Positions 11,563-23,448 of a DNA stretch of 64,000 bases are shown here, piece by piece; position 1 is the first letter of the stretch; each line of letters starts with the position of its first letter. The translations under genes and the position numbers were made by a program. The notes under the pieces are model-generated. The model was not told where the DNA came from. It did not search any database and saw only the letters and a list, made by a program, of their open reading frames with translations. Location of the stretch: assembly GCA_015039465.1 (NCBI GenBank), contig MU130026.1, positions 124,001 to 188,000 on the forward strand. The letters are read 5' to 3'. The DNA is from Phlegmacium glaucopus. Lineage: Eukaryota > Basidiomycota > Agaricomycetes > Agaricales > Cortinariaceae.

Positions 11563-12302
11563 AGGAAGTCCAGGAGGATCACAACTAAGCAGGAATTGCA
11601 GATGAATCAGCAGCAGAGGATTATTCTCGCAGAGTGTCAAGTGTTATCAAGGCTGCATGACATGGGATCATGGGCAAGTAGTATTTTCTCAGGAACAAGG
11701 CTGCACCTTTCAAGTGTTGACTCAGGACCTTTCACATTTTTGACATGACCACACGCCTATGGAGTTGATATATTTTTGCTATTGGACTATGTACACCGCC
11801 TTCTCTTCTTTTCTCTCGCACTTTGACATTTTACAGATTCTTTTACTGTTCCTTTTTCTTTTTCATTGTTCTTTTCTTCTCACAGCTGTCCTCTCTTCAT
11901 CATTCTTCCTTTGACAGCGCGTACTTCTTTCTTTTTATTGTTCTACATAGCCTCATCCTTAGGGTATAAATACTGCTCTTTTGTACCAGGATAGGTAGTT
12001 CATCTCAATTCATTCTTACTCCCCAACAGTCATCCTCTCAGTGGAATTCCAGTGAATTCCTCCCTCTAAGTTCGCTTTTTCAGTCCTTTACTGTCAACCT
12101 TCTGTCAACTGCTATAGTCTTACTGAAGACTCTTTCTCATTCATCCTCATCCTCCTCATCTCTATTCTCACCCCCTACCTCTGTGTGTTACAAGTCAAGG
12201 TTACACCTTCCCTAAATGAACAACAGGGAGTCTCTTGACCTAAAGACTGGTCCACTGCTCTCTGGTTGGTGTTATATAACAACACAAACAATGATTTATA
12301 CC
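11563..12302 (+). mobile_element. R1 repeat copy D, truncating the Gypsy element
   Basis: It begins with the R1 leader (CAGGAGGATCAC, AAGCAGGAATTGCAGATGAA, GATTATTCTCGCAGAGTG), continues through TATAAATA at 11965-11972, and ends at GATTTATA. Immediately right of it the Gypsy coding sequence starts in mid-protein, so this insertion cut, or followed loss of, the rest of Gypsy pol. No coding capacity of its own. Confidence 0.65.
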
Positions 12303-14280
12303 GGTGGTGAATATTCTGTTGCCATCCTCAAATTCAGGGTTTGGGCTACTTTCCTCCTCATCATCCTCATCACAATCCTCTGCATGAGCCGGAAGTGGGC
12401 CAATCAAACATTTTTCAATTCGGCGTATTTCCACTTTTTGAATTTTTCATTCTTCTCAGATTTCATTCCTGCATTCTGAACAACAACAGGGTGGACAACA
12501 GGACATTTTCACTTCTCTGGTCGTCCAGTCGATCTCCGGGTTGTGCATCTTAAGCCAGGAATGTCCGAGAATCAAGGTTTGTTTTCCTAGTCCAGTGACC
12601 GCGAACAAGGATCTCTCAGAATGTCCTTTATACCTGAGTATCAGATCAACCACTTCCATGATTGATCTGGCTTCATTTGGAGTACTGTCAATGTTAAATA
12701 CCGGAATCAGATTTGACAGGGACTTTGTTGTGAGCCTGTTAGTTTTGACATAGTCTCTGTCAATAAACCTTCCATCGGCTCTGGAGTCTATTAAGGACAG
12801 AAAGGAGTTTACTTCTCCGGTGTTGGTCGTTTCAATGCTGACTTTGAGTTCCAGTGATTTAGAGTCAGCATCGAGGGAGCCAATAGTGAACTGTTTTGGG
12901 AGGGTTCTTTCCCATTGGGGTCGGAACACTTGGATTTTTTTTGGAATTTCTGATTTTTGTATGACTTGAATGTTTTCAACCGTCTTGTTTATTTCATCAA
13001 CACTATCTACATGTAAAACGGAGAACCGGTTGGTCATTGACAGTGAGAGCATACAGTTTACTTGCTGTTTTGGCAAAAATCCTTTAAATCATCGGTCTGA
13101 CTTTCGTGTTCAGTGTCCTCCAAAGGTTCCATTGGATCTGGATCAACTACTTTGTCAAATTGGGTCAGCCAGTGCTCCAAGATGGTCTGGAGTTCATCAT
13201 TAGTCATTGCTCAGATGTCGAAACATTTCTCACATTGTCTCCCAATGTGTCCAATGTCCATAGGTACTGGGTTTCCCGGAGTTGGTACGAGGTGTGTGTT
13301 CCTCTGTGGCGGAACTGACAGATTGAATTGGAGTGTGGTGGTACCAGTTGGTTGAGAAGTGGTTGCTGCTGGACTTTTGTAAGCTGACTGGAAAGCCTCA
13401 TTAGTGGCTTGGTTTTCGTCTATTGTCTGGGCCATTCTGTACCATCCCGTCGGATCTGTATCGGATGGTCTTCCGGAAGCCATTGTAGCAATGGAGTTCT
13501 GAATCTGTGCATTCAGGCCTCTTCGGAACTTTACTACAATAGTTTTCAGATCAGTGTATCCCAAATCCGTAATTAGGTCTTGGAATTCATCCACATACCC
13601 TTCCAAGGACTGGTTTTTCTGGAAATATCCAGTCAACTCTAGTTGGTTGATGGCAACTGAGTCTGCATTTGTGGGACAGAACTCCTTTTTGAAGTTGTCT
13701 CAGAAATCGGACCAATCCAGGAACTGGGTTGACTGAGGGTTGTCCGTTTCCCATCAGAAAACCCTAGCTGCCCACTTTGATGCTCTTCCAGATTTCATGT
13801 AGGACATGGCCCAAATAATTTTTGTTTGCTCGTCCGAGAATTTGTTGGGACAGAGCCGGATGTATGTTTGGCACGAGTGAAGGAACACTGTTCCTTTGGA
13901 TTGTTCTCCGTCAAACTCCAATGGGAATGCCAGCCTTGCAGAACAAGTCCAGGGTATGTTTTCAGTTTGTGGGGGAACCTCTTGTTGTGGTACAGGTGAT
14001 TGTACATTTGGAACGAGTCGGTGGAGCGTCTCCATGATTTGGTTGAATCTGTTTTGGTATTCAATGTCCTGAGCTAGCAGTAGGACGACTTCTCTTTCCA
14101 GCTAGGCAGTGCGTTCATCATCCATAGCTGATAGGAAGGAGCTGCCCGGAGATGCGTGCTGTGAAGACAAGGAGGGAGCCATGGTCTGGGAGTGTACGGA
14201 GTCTGATTGGCCCAAATCAGGGGCTGTGAATCGGACTATTGTTCCACTGTGCGGACTGGACTCGGTCTGTTAAGGGAAGA
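12303..14280 (-). pseudogene. Ty3/Gypsy gag and aspartic protease remnant
   Basis: On the minus strand, gag fragments (14035-13754, then 13636-13211 with LEGYVDEFQDLITDLGY and a zinc-knuckle remnant near the end) lead into a retroviral-type aspartic protease (13076-12456). Its active-site region reads LIDSRADGRFIDRDYV where families usually have DSGA, so the key glycine is lost. Frames change several times and stops intervene. The chain is cut at 12302 by R1 copy D, so reverse transcriptase, RNase H and integrase are absent here. Its 5' LTR is adjacent (14292-14704). Confidence 0.8.
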
Positions 14281-14291
14281 TCCTTTCCTAA

Positions 14292-14704
14292 TGTTAGGGC
14301 AACTGCGACACTGACTTAGTCAAGCTAGCAGGGGATCCAAAGTTAATAATATTTCAGAAAAGATATCTACAAGTGACTTACCTAGCAGGGGATCCAAAGA
14401 GGAAAGGATGAGGATCCCTGCTAGGCTGAGGGTATTTAAGTACTAATATGGACATAATGGAGATATGGGATAAATAAAGGAATGATATGATAATAATTAA
14501 TTAATTAAATAAGAAGTGGTGTGATGTGAAAAATAGAAATAAAAGACGGAGCAAACCAGAGGATCGGAGTCAGAACGGAGTTACGGGGTTCTGGAGTAAA
14601 CCGGTGATGGAAGCAGAGTTGGACAGAAGGTCGGAGGTTGTTGGAAAGGTGGAATGTATGATTCTGAGGTTGAGGTTTGGGTTGAAATCGGGTGTCCCCT
14701 AACA
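14292..14704 (-). mobile_element. 5' LTR of the Gypsy element
   Basis: A 413-base element with perfect terminal inverted ends (TGTTAGGG...CCCTAACA), immediately upstream of gag on the minus strand. A solo copy at 17491-19166 has the same ends and, once its R3b insertion is removed, exactly the same length. It lies inside the Copia reverse transcriptase frame, so Gypsy inserted after Copia. Confidence 0.85.
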
Positions 14705-15693
14705 GGCACGGCAAAGGCACCAAACCTTTGTTTCTTGACCTTTAGTCTTGAAACCTTCAGGTTGTTCCATGTAGATCTCTTTGTCTAATTTGCCATAAAG
14801 GAAGGCAGTTTTGATGTTGAGGGCAGATATGTGCCAATCATTCAATGCTGCTAATGAAAGCATGAGACACACTGTCTGAAAGTGTACGACTGGTGAGAAA
14901 ATCTCATTAAAGTCTATGCCTTCTACTTGGCTAAAGCCTTTGGCTACCAATCAAGCCTTTTTATGGCCATCAGTTTTGATGTTGAAGACCCAATGGTTCC
15001 TAATTGTTTTACAACCTGTAGGTAGGTCAACAAGTTCAAAGACATTGCAGTGTCAAAGGGACTCTAATTCTTCAACACACACATACTTCCATTCCTCTTT
15101 ATCCTGCAAATTCATATGCAAGATGTCTGAGTATTGCCATTCTCGTACTGGCTTTTGAAGTGAGCTCCCACTTGGTGAAACCGCTTGGGCAAGCAGTAGA
15201 TTTATGAGAGCTACTCCCCCTTCCTGGGATAGATGGTCCAGCATGTAATTTCTAGTGTAGCTATGAGAGGCAGATGGGCCAGATGAATCAGGATTGTTCA
15301 TCAAATCTTGCCAATCTCGACTAGTCAGACGTTCAGTTTGTGAGGGATTGTGATTCCTGTAGGCACTGTCAGGCCTTGTGGCTGGCTGTCTATGGTGACC
15401 ACTGCACCTAGGTGCAATTTCCTGTTGTGGTGCCAGACCAGAAGATGACTGTGGACTCTGTGGAGGCAGTATAGGTGCTGGTTTATGTCGTCGTCCACTA
15501 GTACCACCTCCTAAACTTCCTTGAGTAGGAGTAGTCGGAGGGGAGCCAGCTGATGGTAAGTCAGCATGAACTCTTCTATGGCTTGGAGTCTCAGGTAGAG
15601 CTCCAGAGCCACCAGACAGAGGTGTCTGTGGTAGAGGTACTGGCTGTGGCCAAGGGATTTTTAGCTTTTCAAGCTCTGCCCCAAGCATGCCGT

Positions 15694-16549
15694 TGATGTA
15701 CCTGTGGTGGTGTCAGACCACAAGTAGTACCATAGTTCATGGGGTTAATGTAGATTTCCTCGATAGAGTTAAAGAGAAGTTCGTGGTATTGAAATATGCA
15801 AGAAGAGTAGACTGTGAAGATAGCAAAGTATGCAAAGTAGTTTAAAGAATGAGACTATTGACTTAGAACATTGCTGCAAAGTTTATGGGATCAAAACTCT
15901 GGCTGTCTCTTGTTCACCTCACCTCCTACTTGCTACAGGTACTTAATACAAGAGTAATAAACTAACCAGGTGCGGATATGCGAAACAGTAATGTAAAAAT
16001 TGAGCTAATGCGAAGTCACATGGGCCCAGTAGTTTGGTAACGAAGGAATAGGAGATAAAGTAAAAATAAAGGTGATGAGTAAGGAGGTCAGTTGAATGAC
16101 CTCCTGTTTTGAAGGAAATAATAAATATATATATATGGAAAGTTAAAAGAAAGTAAGTTGAAAACAAAATGGACCATAATAAAACCAGTGAAAGGGATGT
16201 GTATGTAAGCTGTGAAAGACCGCGAGATTAAAGAGTGGCTGTGCAAAGGTGTGGTTGTGAAGGGATCAAATGGTTAAGTCCAACATTGACTGAGAGAAGT
16301 GAAGATATGTTGAAGTGTGAAGTGTGAAGAGGAATGAGGGTGCTTTGGATAGTTATGAAGGTCGTAGAAGTGATGTGTGAAGGTCATGTGAGGACTATAT
16401 CATGTTGTGTGAGGTGCGAAGGATGTGCGAGAACCACAAATGAGAGTGTGAATGAAGTTGGTACCCGCGAGGCATCCACATATACTGTGAAGTTGTTAAA
16501 TCACAAAAATAACTAGTTTATGAACCTAGAGGCTATATGGATCCTATCA
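15694..16549 (-). mobile_element. R2 solo LTR copy 2 inside the Copia linker
   Basis: On the minus strand it runs from TGATAGGATCC to GGTACATCA, matching R2 copy 1. The flanks CCGT (15690-15693) and CCAT (16550-16553) are a 4-base target duplication with one mismatch. The copy is 856 bases and uninterrupted, so it shows what R2 looked like before the R3a insertion in copy 1. Confidence 0.8.
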
Positions 16550-17490
16550 CCATCATCATCAGAGTCGTCATCATTAGACTCTGCTGGTCTTGAAGGTTTA
16601 GAGGGTCAGAAATCAGGAACATAAAAGTCATCATCCTGATCTTTGTCTTCATAAGGAATGTTAGACTCATTGTCGTTGTCATCATCACTAGAGACAACTT
16701 CTGGTCCCTCAAGGGGATCATTTGCCAGACATTTTTGACTGTCTGGGCAGCGTGGAAATACTTTTTCATCAAATAAAGCAGTTGACACTGTGAAAACAGT
16801 ATTACTGTCTCGCATAAACAGATAACGCTTGGTTTCTTCTGAGAAGCCAATATAGGTCATATATTCTGATTTAGGAGATAGTTTGTTAACACACCTCTCA
16901 GGAGGTATGAAAACATATGCGCCGCAACCAAAGACTCGAAACAATGAAACATCAGGCTTGTTTCCATACAATGTCTCAAAGGGTGTTCACCATCTGAGGC
17001 ATGCCATAGGAGTATGGTTGTAGAGGCGGATAGCATGTAGTACGCTGAATTCCCACCATGATTGTGGTAAACATGTGTCGAGACACATAGCCTGTGCTTG
17101 ATCCATTATTGTCCTATTAAAACATTCAGCGTGGCCATTTTGCTGCGGTGTGTGGGGTACACTCTGAAACATTTTTATCCCAAGGTCCCTGAGCTCATCA
17201 AGTATCACAATGGACTTATACTCTCCCCCTGCATCTGACATAAATGATTTAATGGTGACACCAAATTGGGTCTTTACCATTGCAATAAATTGTTTTATCC
17301 CAGTAATGGTGTCTGATTTTGCTTGTAAGAGCATAAGCCAACCATAGGAGGTATAATCATCATAAAAAGTGATTAAATACTTGTATTTGTGGTATGAAGC
17401 CACAGGGAAACTCTTGAGATCAGTGTGAACCTTCTTGAAGGGCTTCTGAGCTCGAGTCTCTGATAAAGGATAAGACTTGGAAGGCATTTT

Positions 17491-19166
17491 TGTTAGGGGA
17501 CACCTGATTTCAATCCAAACCTCAACCTCAGAACCATACATCCCGCCTTTCCGATGATATGATTTAAATCTGCATAAGCATGGTTTTTGCAATTTTATCT
17601 ATTATTTCAGCATAAATATTAATTAATGCACCAATAACTGGCTAATACAACTGATAATAGACAAGGGAATCAGAGTTGTTTACCCTACAACTGCTGATTA
17701 GACCTATTACTGTGTGACTTAAATGCATATAGTTAATAAGTGTGGTCAATAGACTATCATTTGTTACACTACAAATTGCATGTCTGGATTAAAACCAATA
17801 AATCCATGAATATCCTTATAGACTTGGCACAGGAAAAGTTAAATAAACAATATTGGGTTAGCAAATGTCATGGGGTGTGATTTTGGAGCAACAGAATATT
17901 ATTAATAAATATTCAGGGGAAGTTGGTGCCCTAGCAACAGTGGAAGCAGAATAACCAAGATAGTGGAACCATGTGATTGTGTGGGAATCATGATGATTAA
18001 GGATAGGGGAAGTGCTGAACAATCATAAAGATTGTTTCCAGGCACAATAGGCACAGTTCCCACCAAGAGGGGTGGAAACTACCTAAAATTAGTAACATGG
18101 GGCTAAAAATAGACAACCCCTATATTTTCAGGAACAATGAGTGCACATGGTGCCAGAACCAAAGTAAGGGAACCAGGAACCAGTATATCTATTTTTGGAC
18201 ATTATCTATTTTTAAGTATCTCAAATGTATAAAATACCTCCCAGGGTTTGTAAATAGTCAGAAAATTGGATTCTTTCTTTCCCCCCCTCAATTGCAACCT
18301 AGTACAGCTCACTGTCTTAGACATTGAGCAAGAACACTTGTCTTTGAGTAGTGGACTTGAAAATAAATCAGTTTCTCAGAGTTGTTTGACTTGTTGCAAT
18401 AATTGTTGAATTGTTGTAAAAGTTGTTGTTGTGTTTAAAGTCATAGCAGAAGCAAGAGGGCTTCTTGTGTATGCAATTGTGTTAAAGTTGTAACAAAGTC
18501 TTGGACTTTTGTGTACACAAATTGTAAATCAATCAGAGAAGTCTTAGGAATTCTTCTGCTGATTGTTGGTGCAAGCCATAAATTGCAAAACCACTTTACA
18601 AGTTTGATCATCCTTTAATTGATCCAAATTATTATTGTTGTTGTGTGTGTTTAATTGAAGTGAATTCAAATATTGGAAAGGTTATACTTTCTAGAAAACC
18701 CAACTTGCATTATTAAGATTGTATAAAGTATTGATTGAGTGATTGTTTTGAGTAGAGATTTTATAATCTTGAAAATACACCTTTTTCTCAACAACACCTG
18801 TGCAGTTACATCACCAACGACCTCCAACCTTCCATCCAACTCCACTTCCGTCACCAGTTCACTCCAGAACTCCGTAACTCCAATCTGACTCCAATCCTCC
18901 GGTTCATTCCATCTTTTATTTTTATTTTTCACATCACACCACTTCTTAATTAATTAATTAATTATTATTGTATCATTCATTTATTTATTTTATATCTCTG
19001 TTATGTCCATATTAGTACTTAAATACCCCCAGCCTAGCAGGGATCCCCATCCTTTCCTCTTTGGATCCCCTGCTAGGTGAGTCACTTGTAGATATCTTTT
19101 CTGAAATATTATTAACTTTGGATCCCCTGCTAGCTTGACTAAGTCAGTGTCGCAGTTGCCCTAACA
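17491..19166 (+). mobile_element. Solo LTR of the Gypsy family inside the Copia polyprotein
   Basis: Ends TGTTAGGGG and CCCTAACA. The flanks ATTTT and ATTTC match in four of five positions, a 5-base target duplication with one change. Copia coding reads CAEG on one side and KMPSKSYP on the other. Subtracting the R3b insertion and its 4-base duplication leaves 413 bases, identical to the Gypsy 5' LTR. Opposite orientation to the Copia. Confidence 0.85.
17555..18813 (+). mobile_element. R3b solo LTR nested in the Gypsy solo LTR
   Basis: A 1259-base element from TGATATGATTT to GTTACATCA, with flanks CCGA (17551-17554) and CCAA (18814-18817), a 4-base duplication with one mismatch. A close copy starts at 60733. 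The A/T-rich body has TTGTTG-rich stretches and no protein. It is a diverged relative of R3a at 3563-4821. Confidence 0.85.
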
Positions 19167-20699
19167 ATTTCGCCCTCAGCACATCCTTTACAGATATCGG
19201 ACATCTTAGAAAAGACTATGCCTTTAGGGGCATTAATGGTATTGTTTGACAGTTGTTTCAAGACGTCTTTGGAAGCATGTCCAAAACATTCGTGAAGAAT
19301 GTCATAGTCCAATGAGTTAACAATGGACTTGGCCATAATATTGTTAGCGGATGCAATGCTGCAATGTAACCAATAGATGGTTTGGCCAGGCAAATGTGGG
19401 TGCAGCACCATAGTAGGTGTTTTGTCGCCAGGTGCTTTCCAAAAGCAGATATTATGCTTAGTCCCAGTCATTGAATAACCCTGCTGTAACAAACTTCCCA
19501 ATGACAGGAGTCTGCAAGTTATACCAGGAACATGGTAGACAGGGTATAATTGAGTAGTTATACTGGTTATCTGTCCAGTATGAGAAGGTACTTTGTGATT
19601 AACAACAACTGCACCTTGACCTTTGATGGTCAGTTCAGCACCCTTCTTAGTGGTGGCCACAGAGGTGACTTTGCTTATTTCACTATATTGTGTGAAATTG
19701 CTCATATTGGGTGTAAAGCTAATTGAAGCTCCACTGTCTCCCATGAAATTGCTGTTTCCTGATGTCATTCCCTTACATTTGGCACATTCAGCAGCATGAA
19801 TATTGTATTTATCTATGCTATAATACAAATGTTCATATGCTAACCGAAGTAAGCGCTGTGAAACATTGTAAGCATTGCTGCTTGTCAATGTGGAAAGTGG
19901 GACTTGCCTTGTTGGCTTGTAGTGTGCCTCCGTCGTCAAGCCCAGCCACAAAGGCTAGTTCTCTATCAAGCACGTAGTCAGATTCTCCATCTGAGAGCTC
20001 AGTGTTTAGACTTGCTGCTCTGGGATAGTGTATCCTAGGTGCTATTTCATCTAGGTGGAGTGAGTAATAGATGTGGTATGCATATAAAAACTTCTTACCA
20101 GTTTCAGACCCCCAGTCAAGCAGTTCTTCAGGCTCTGAGACAGTCTCTTGATGAGCGAGTGGTACACTCATGATGACTGCCTTGCGCTGGGAGCGCTGTA
20201 CACCTTTGCATTTACAATGATCTCGTTTCAGTATAATTCTGACCACCCAGAAAATGTTGAAAAACAGACCTCTTTTTCCCTTGATATTTTTAGGGAAAAT
20301 TTCATTGATGCTGGCCTTAGCCCTGAAAGCATCATGTTCCTCAACTATCGCTTCTAAGCATTGTTGAGGGAGGTTTTTCTGGTGATGGTTATATGCAAAG
20401 GGTAAGTGACCAAGCTCAATCACAGTGAATGGGAATTCACTCACTGTGGTTGAAGTAGATGCTGCCTTAGCATCAACTTCCACTTTTAAAGTGTCACAAT
20501 AGGCTGTGGATGCCACCACAAATTCCAAGTGTTTGTGGAGGGACTCCAGCGCTTTCAGGTTCAGGGGGTTTTTAGTCACCCCAATCCTGTTGGCTAGCGC
20601 GTGGGTCTCTCCAATCACTGGGAAGTGACAGGCATCTGGGTTGACTGGTAGGCCGGTGAAGGCCATTCCGGCTATTCTGGGCTTACTCACATAAGTGAT

Positions 20700-21180
20700 G
20701 CCTTATGAGCCAAAGGAAGCCACCATAGGTGATGATGGTGTGAGGAATAATTTCCAGGGGTGCAAGTATATAGGGGGGAGTTGACTCCATCAACTCTAGT
20801 GGTCCAAATTTGTTGTTTTATTATTTGAGTACTTGGTTATTGAATTTCTTAGTGTTCATGTTATTGAGTTATTTCTTTGTTATATGTTATTATACTACAA
20901 TATAAGTACAGGTTTTTATACCTTTGGTTTGTAGTACTATGTCGTGAAAATGGATAAAAGGGAATCTTAGATCTGAGAATAAAAACAGAGAGGTAACAAA
21001 TTTGTATGTAAGAATGGAATGTGTAATTTTGGAGTAATTTCCAAAGGGGAATGGATTTGAAATTGATAAAATAGGAAACATACAAATTTGGAAAATGTAA
21101 CATGTGATATAATGAATTTGAAATTATTAAAATAGTAGTTTTCAAGGTAGGGAGAATCCCTCCTCACAATGGTCCAGCTC
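20700..21180. other. A/T-rich segment between Copia gag and protease parts
   Basis: About 480 bases rich in A and T, with short minus-strand frames that resemble nothing known. It separates the gag end (cysteine-rich remnant near 21250) from the frame at 20690-19833, which itself is only partly recognisable as Copia. It may be a further insertion, but I could not define ends or a target duplication. Confidence 0.4.
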
Positions 21181-22287
21181 TTGAGGGCTGGATAGTGACC
21201 ATTGGTTGCTGTTCTACCTCCTCTATCCTTTCAGAAAGGGACATTGAAGCCATATGGCTGTGGGCTTGGTAGCACTTGCATGCTGCTTTGACCTTTTTCC
21301 CAGCACATTTGTGCTTTTTCCTGGGTTCATTGGTCTCCTGTGGTGCTTTATTAACAGGCTTAGCAGGTGGTTGCTGTTGCTGTTTAAAAGCAGGAGACTT
21401 ACCCTTTCACTTAACAGCCGAAAGCTTGTTGGCTTCGGCAGCAGATGAGGTAGGCTTTGCAGCCCTTTTGAACTCACTCACTACAGCATTCCTGACTGCT
21501 TGTATAGTCAGTGTGTCAAAGGAAGTGCTAAGGAGCACATGAGATGCAGCAGCATCCCATTTGTGGGGAATAGTGTTGATGATAATCAACACTCGTACTG
21601 GTTCTGATAGATCTACCTTGTTCAACTTGAGTTGCTCAAGGAGAGCTACCAGCTGGTCAATCTCTTTGGCAGGATTATTGCCTGAGAGATGAAACCCAAT
21701 GGCCTGCTTGAAATCAGCATGTATGACTAAAGGACTAGTCTTGGAATAAGCATCTTTGAGATGTTTCCAAGCCGTGCTGCTAAAGTTTGTATCTTTGATA
21801 TGGACTTGGCAGCTGTCAGCAATTCAGAGATGTATTATCCCCAATGCTTGTTGGTCCTTTATAGTCCATTCCAGCATGATGGGCGCATTTGCTGCTTTTT
21901 CAGCAGCAGCAGTGCTATCAGCCTAGTTTAGGATAAGGAATTGTGGCTGAGGGATAAACCCAAAGCCCTTGGGAGTGCAGATAGTGTGTCATCTGCTCAG
22001 CCCATTTAGGGTAGTTGTTTCCATCAAGGAGACACACAAGGCGGTCAATTTGTCCAGACATGATGTTGAGGTTGGTTTCTGAAAGAAACACCTCATCAGT
22101 CTTGGTTGCTAATGAAAGCAAACGACATTTATCAGGTTGGTCTTATCGCCATCAGCAACAGTGTCCAGAGGGTACAGCAGCTACCTGGTGCTTATGCTTG
22201 TGAAAGCAAACAGCATAGGTTTAAGCTATTCTGTAAGACAACCATGGTCACTGCTAAGTGTTACCACTGCTATTAGGGCCCATAACC

Positions 22288-22803
22288 TGTTGCGCAGCAA
22301 ACAAGTTGCTATGTGCGCAGAGCTGGTCATGGTTATCTTACTAGCTTACCTTTGAGTATGTAGAGTATGCTACTAACTAGGTACTTTAGATGAATGTCCA
22401 AGTGAAGTATATTAGTGGTATACAGACTGCTTATATACTAGTTGTAGATGGTCTGTGCACACTATTAGCACAGCCCCTAGAAGCTACCTGGGGTAGCATG
22501 TGCATGATAAGGATCGTACATGTGTGATGGCTATCACACATTGGTCCAGTAGTACAGACATCTACACTATGAGTATCTACTGTAATCTAATCTAATAGTA
22601 GATAAGATAAACTACTCGTTTAACAATAACTTGGGTCAATCCGATGAGGAAGAGCCTCATCATCTACCTAGCTATATACATTGCCCTTATCTACTTATCT
22701 ACCTAAAGGGGTAGATAACTATTATTAGAACAATTGGCTACTCAGGTCTGACTTCTATCTAATCATTCTCCTATCAATGCATGTAGGATTCAATATTCCA
22801 ACA
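22288..22803 (-). mobile_element. 5' LTR of the Copia element
   Basis: On the minus strand this 516-base piece starts TGTTGGAATATTGAATCC and ends GCGCAACA, giving TGTTG...CAACA ends. Directly after it comes GGTTATGGGCCC (22287 downward), close to the half-tRNA(iMet) primer site used by many Copia elements. Gag begins about 150 bases further on. The 3' LTR is not seen in the window. Confidence 0.75.
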
Positions 22804-23448
22804 AATCTGATGTGCCTCACACATGATGAATTTATGGAAACTTAAATTTCATTGCAATCATGTGATTATAGAAAATTAGCCATTCCTGCAGACAATTGTG
22901 ATTGACAATGCTCTCTGACATCTAGAAGTGGGATAAAAAGTGTAATATTTTAAAAATTCCAGCTAACTTTTTACAGTATCTCTGTAATTCTTTTTTTAGC
23001 AATTTTGCAAAGATAAGAAAAGAAAAAGAAATAGAGAAGAATTGATATTTATAACTATTTTATTTTTTGTTTTGACCCTCCTTGGAGTTTTGTGACCAAA
23101 TGAAATGGTTGGCACCCATGACACTCTGGAGTCACAACTCACAAGTAACCATATAACTTTCAGCTTGCAGCACATAACCAACTGGAAGCATGTCTAACTA
23201 TTATTAAGTAGGTCATGGCCTGAATGTTTATTGCATCTTGAGATATTCATTTTTAGTCTTTAGTTGAATTCCAGCATTCAAAGGAAGACTAAGTTCTGTT
23301 TCTATTAAAAACTGCACATTTCTTTGATTTTCTGCTAAAATTGAAGGTTAAACACTTTCTGTTTTAAAATTGAAAGTAAATAAGATAGAGTACAAATACT
23401 TGTATACTTCAATGATTGGGACACTTCAGTCTCTTCCTATGTTCTTCT
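22804..23448. other. A/T-rich intergenic region, nothing recognised
   Basis: No gene seen on either strand. It lies between the Copia 5' LTR and the 3' end of the NLR-like gene, so it probably includes the 3' flank and terminator of that gene. Confidence 0.5.

Larger units (their letters stand above)
14705..22287 (-). pseudogene. Ty1/Copia gag-pol remnant, interrupted by several insertions
   Basis: Order on the minus strand: gag start (22121-21918, with a block ending MTHYLHSQGLWVY), further gag pieces to 21170, a protease with GDSGASISFTP (about 19710-19745), the pre-integrase zinc motif (HECFGHASKDVL then CKGCAEG), integrase core (17470-16987, with TFYDDYT, SDAGGEY and PHTPQQNGHAE), a linker (16971-16606 and 15688-15053) and reverse transcriptase start (NVFELVDLPTGCKTI, LVAKGFSQVEGIDFNEIFSPV). 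It ends at 14704, where the Gypsy LTR has inserted, before the catalytic YxDD motif. Frameshifts and stops occur throughout. R2 (15694-16549), a Gypsy solo LTR (17491-19166) and an A/T-rich piece (20700-21180) split it. Confidence 0.85.

Noticed and set aside
14261..14291. Primer-binding site of the Gypsy element
   Set aside because: The bases after the LTR (TTAGGAAAGGATC) do not match a tRNA 3' end that I can name, so no call was made.
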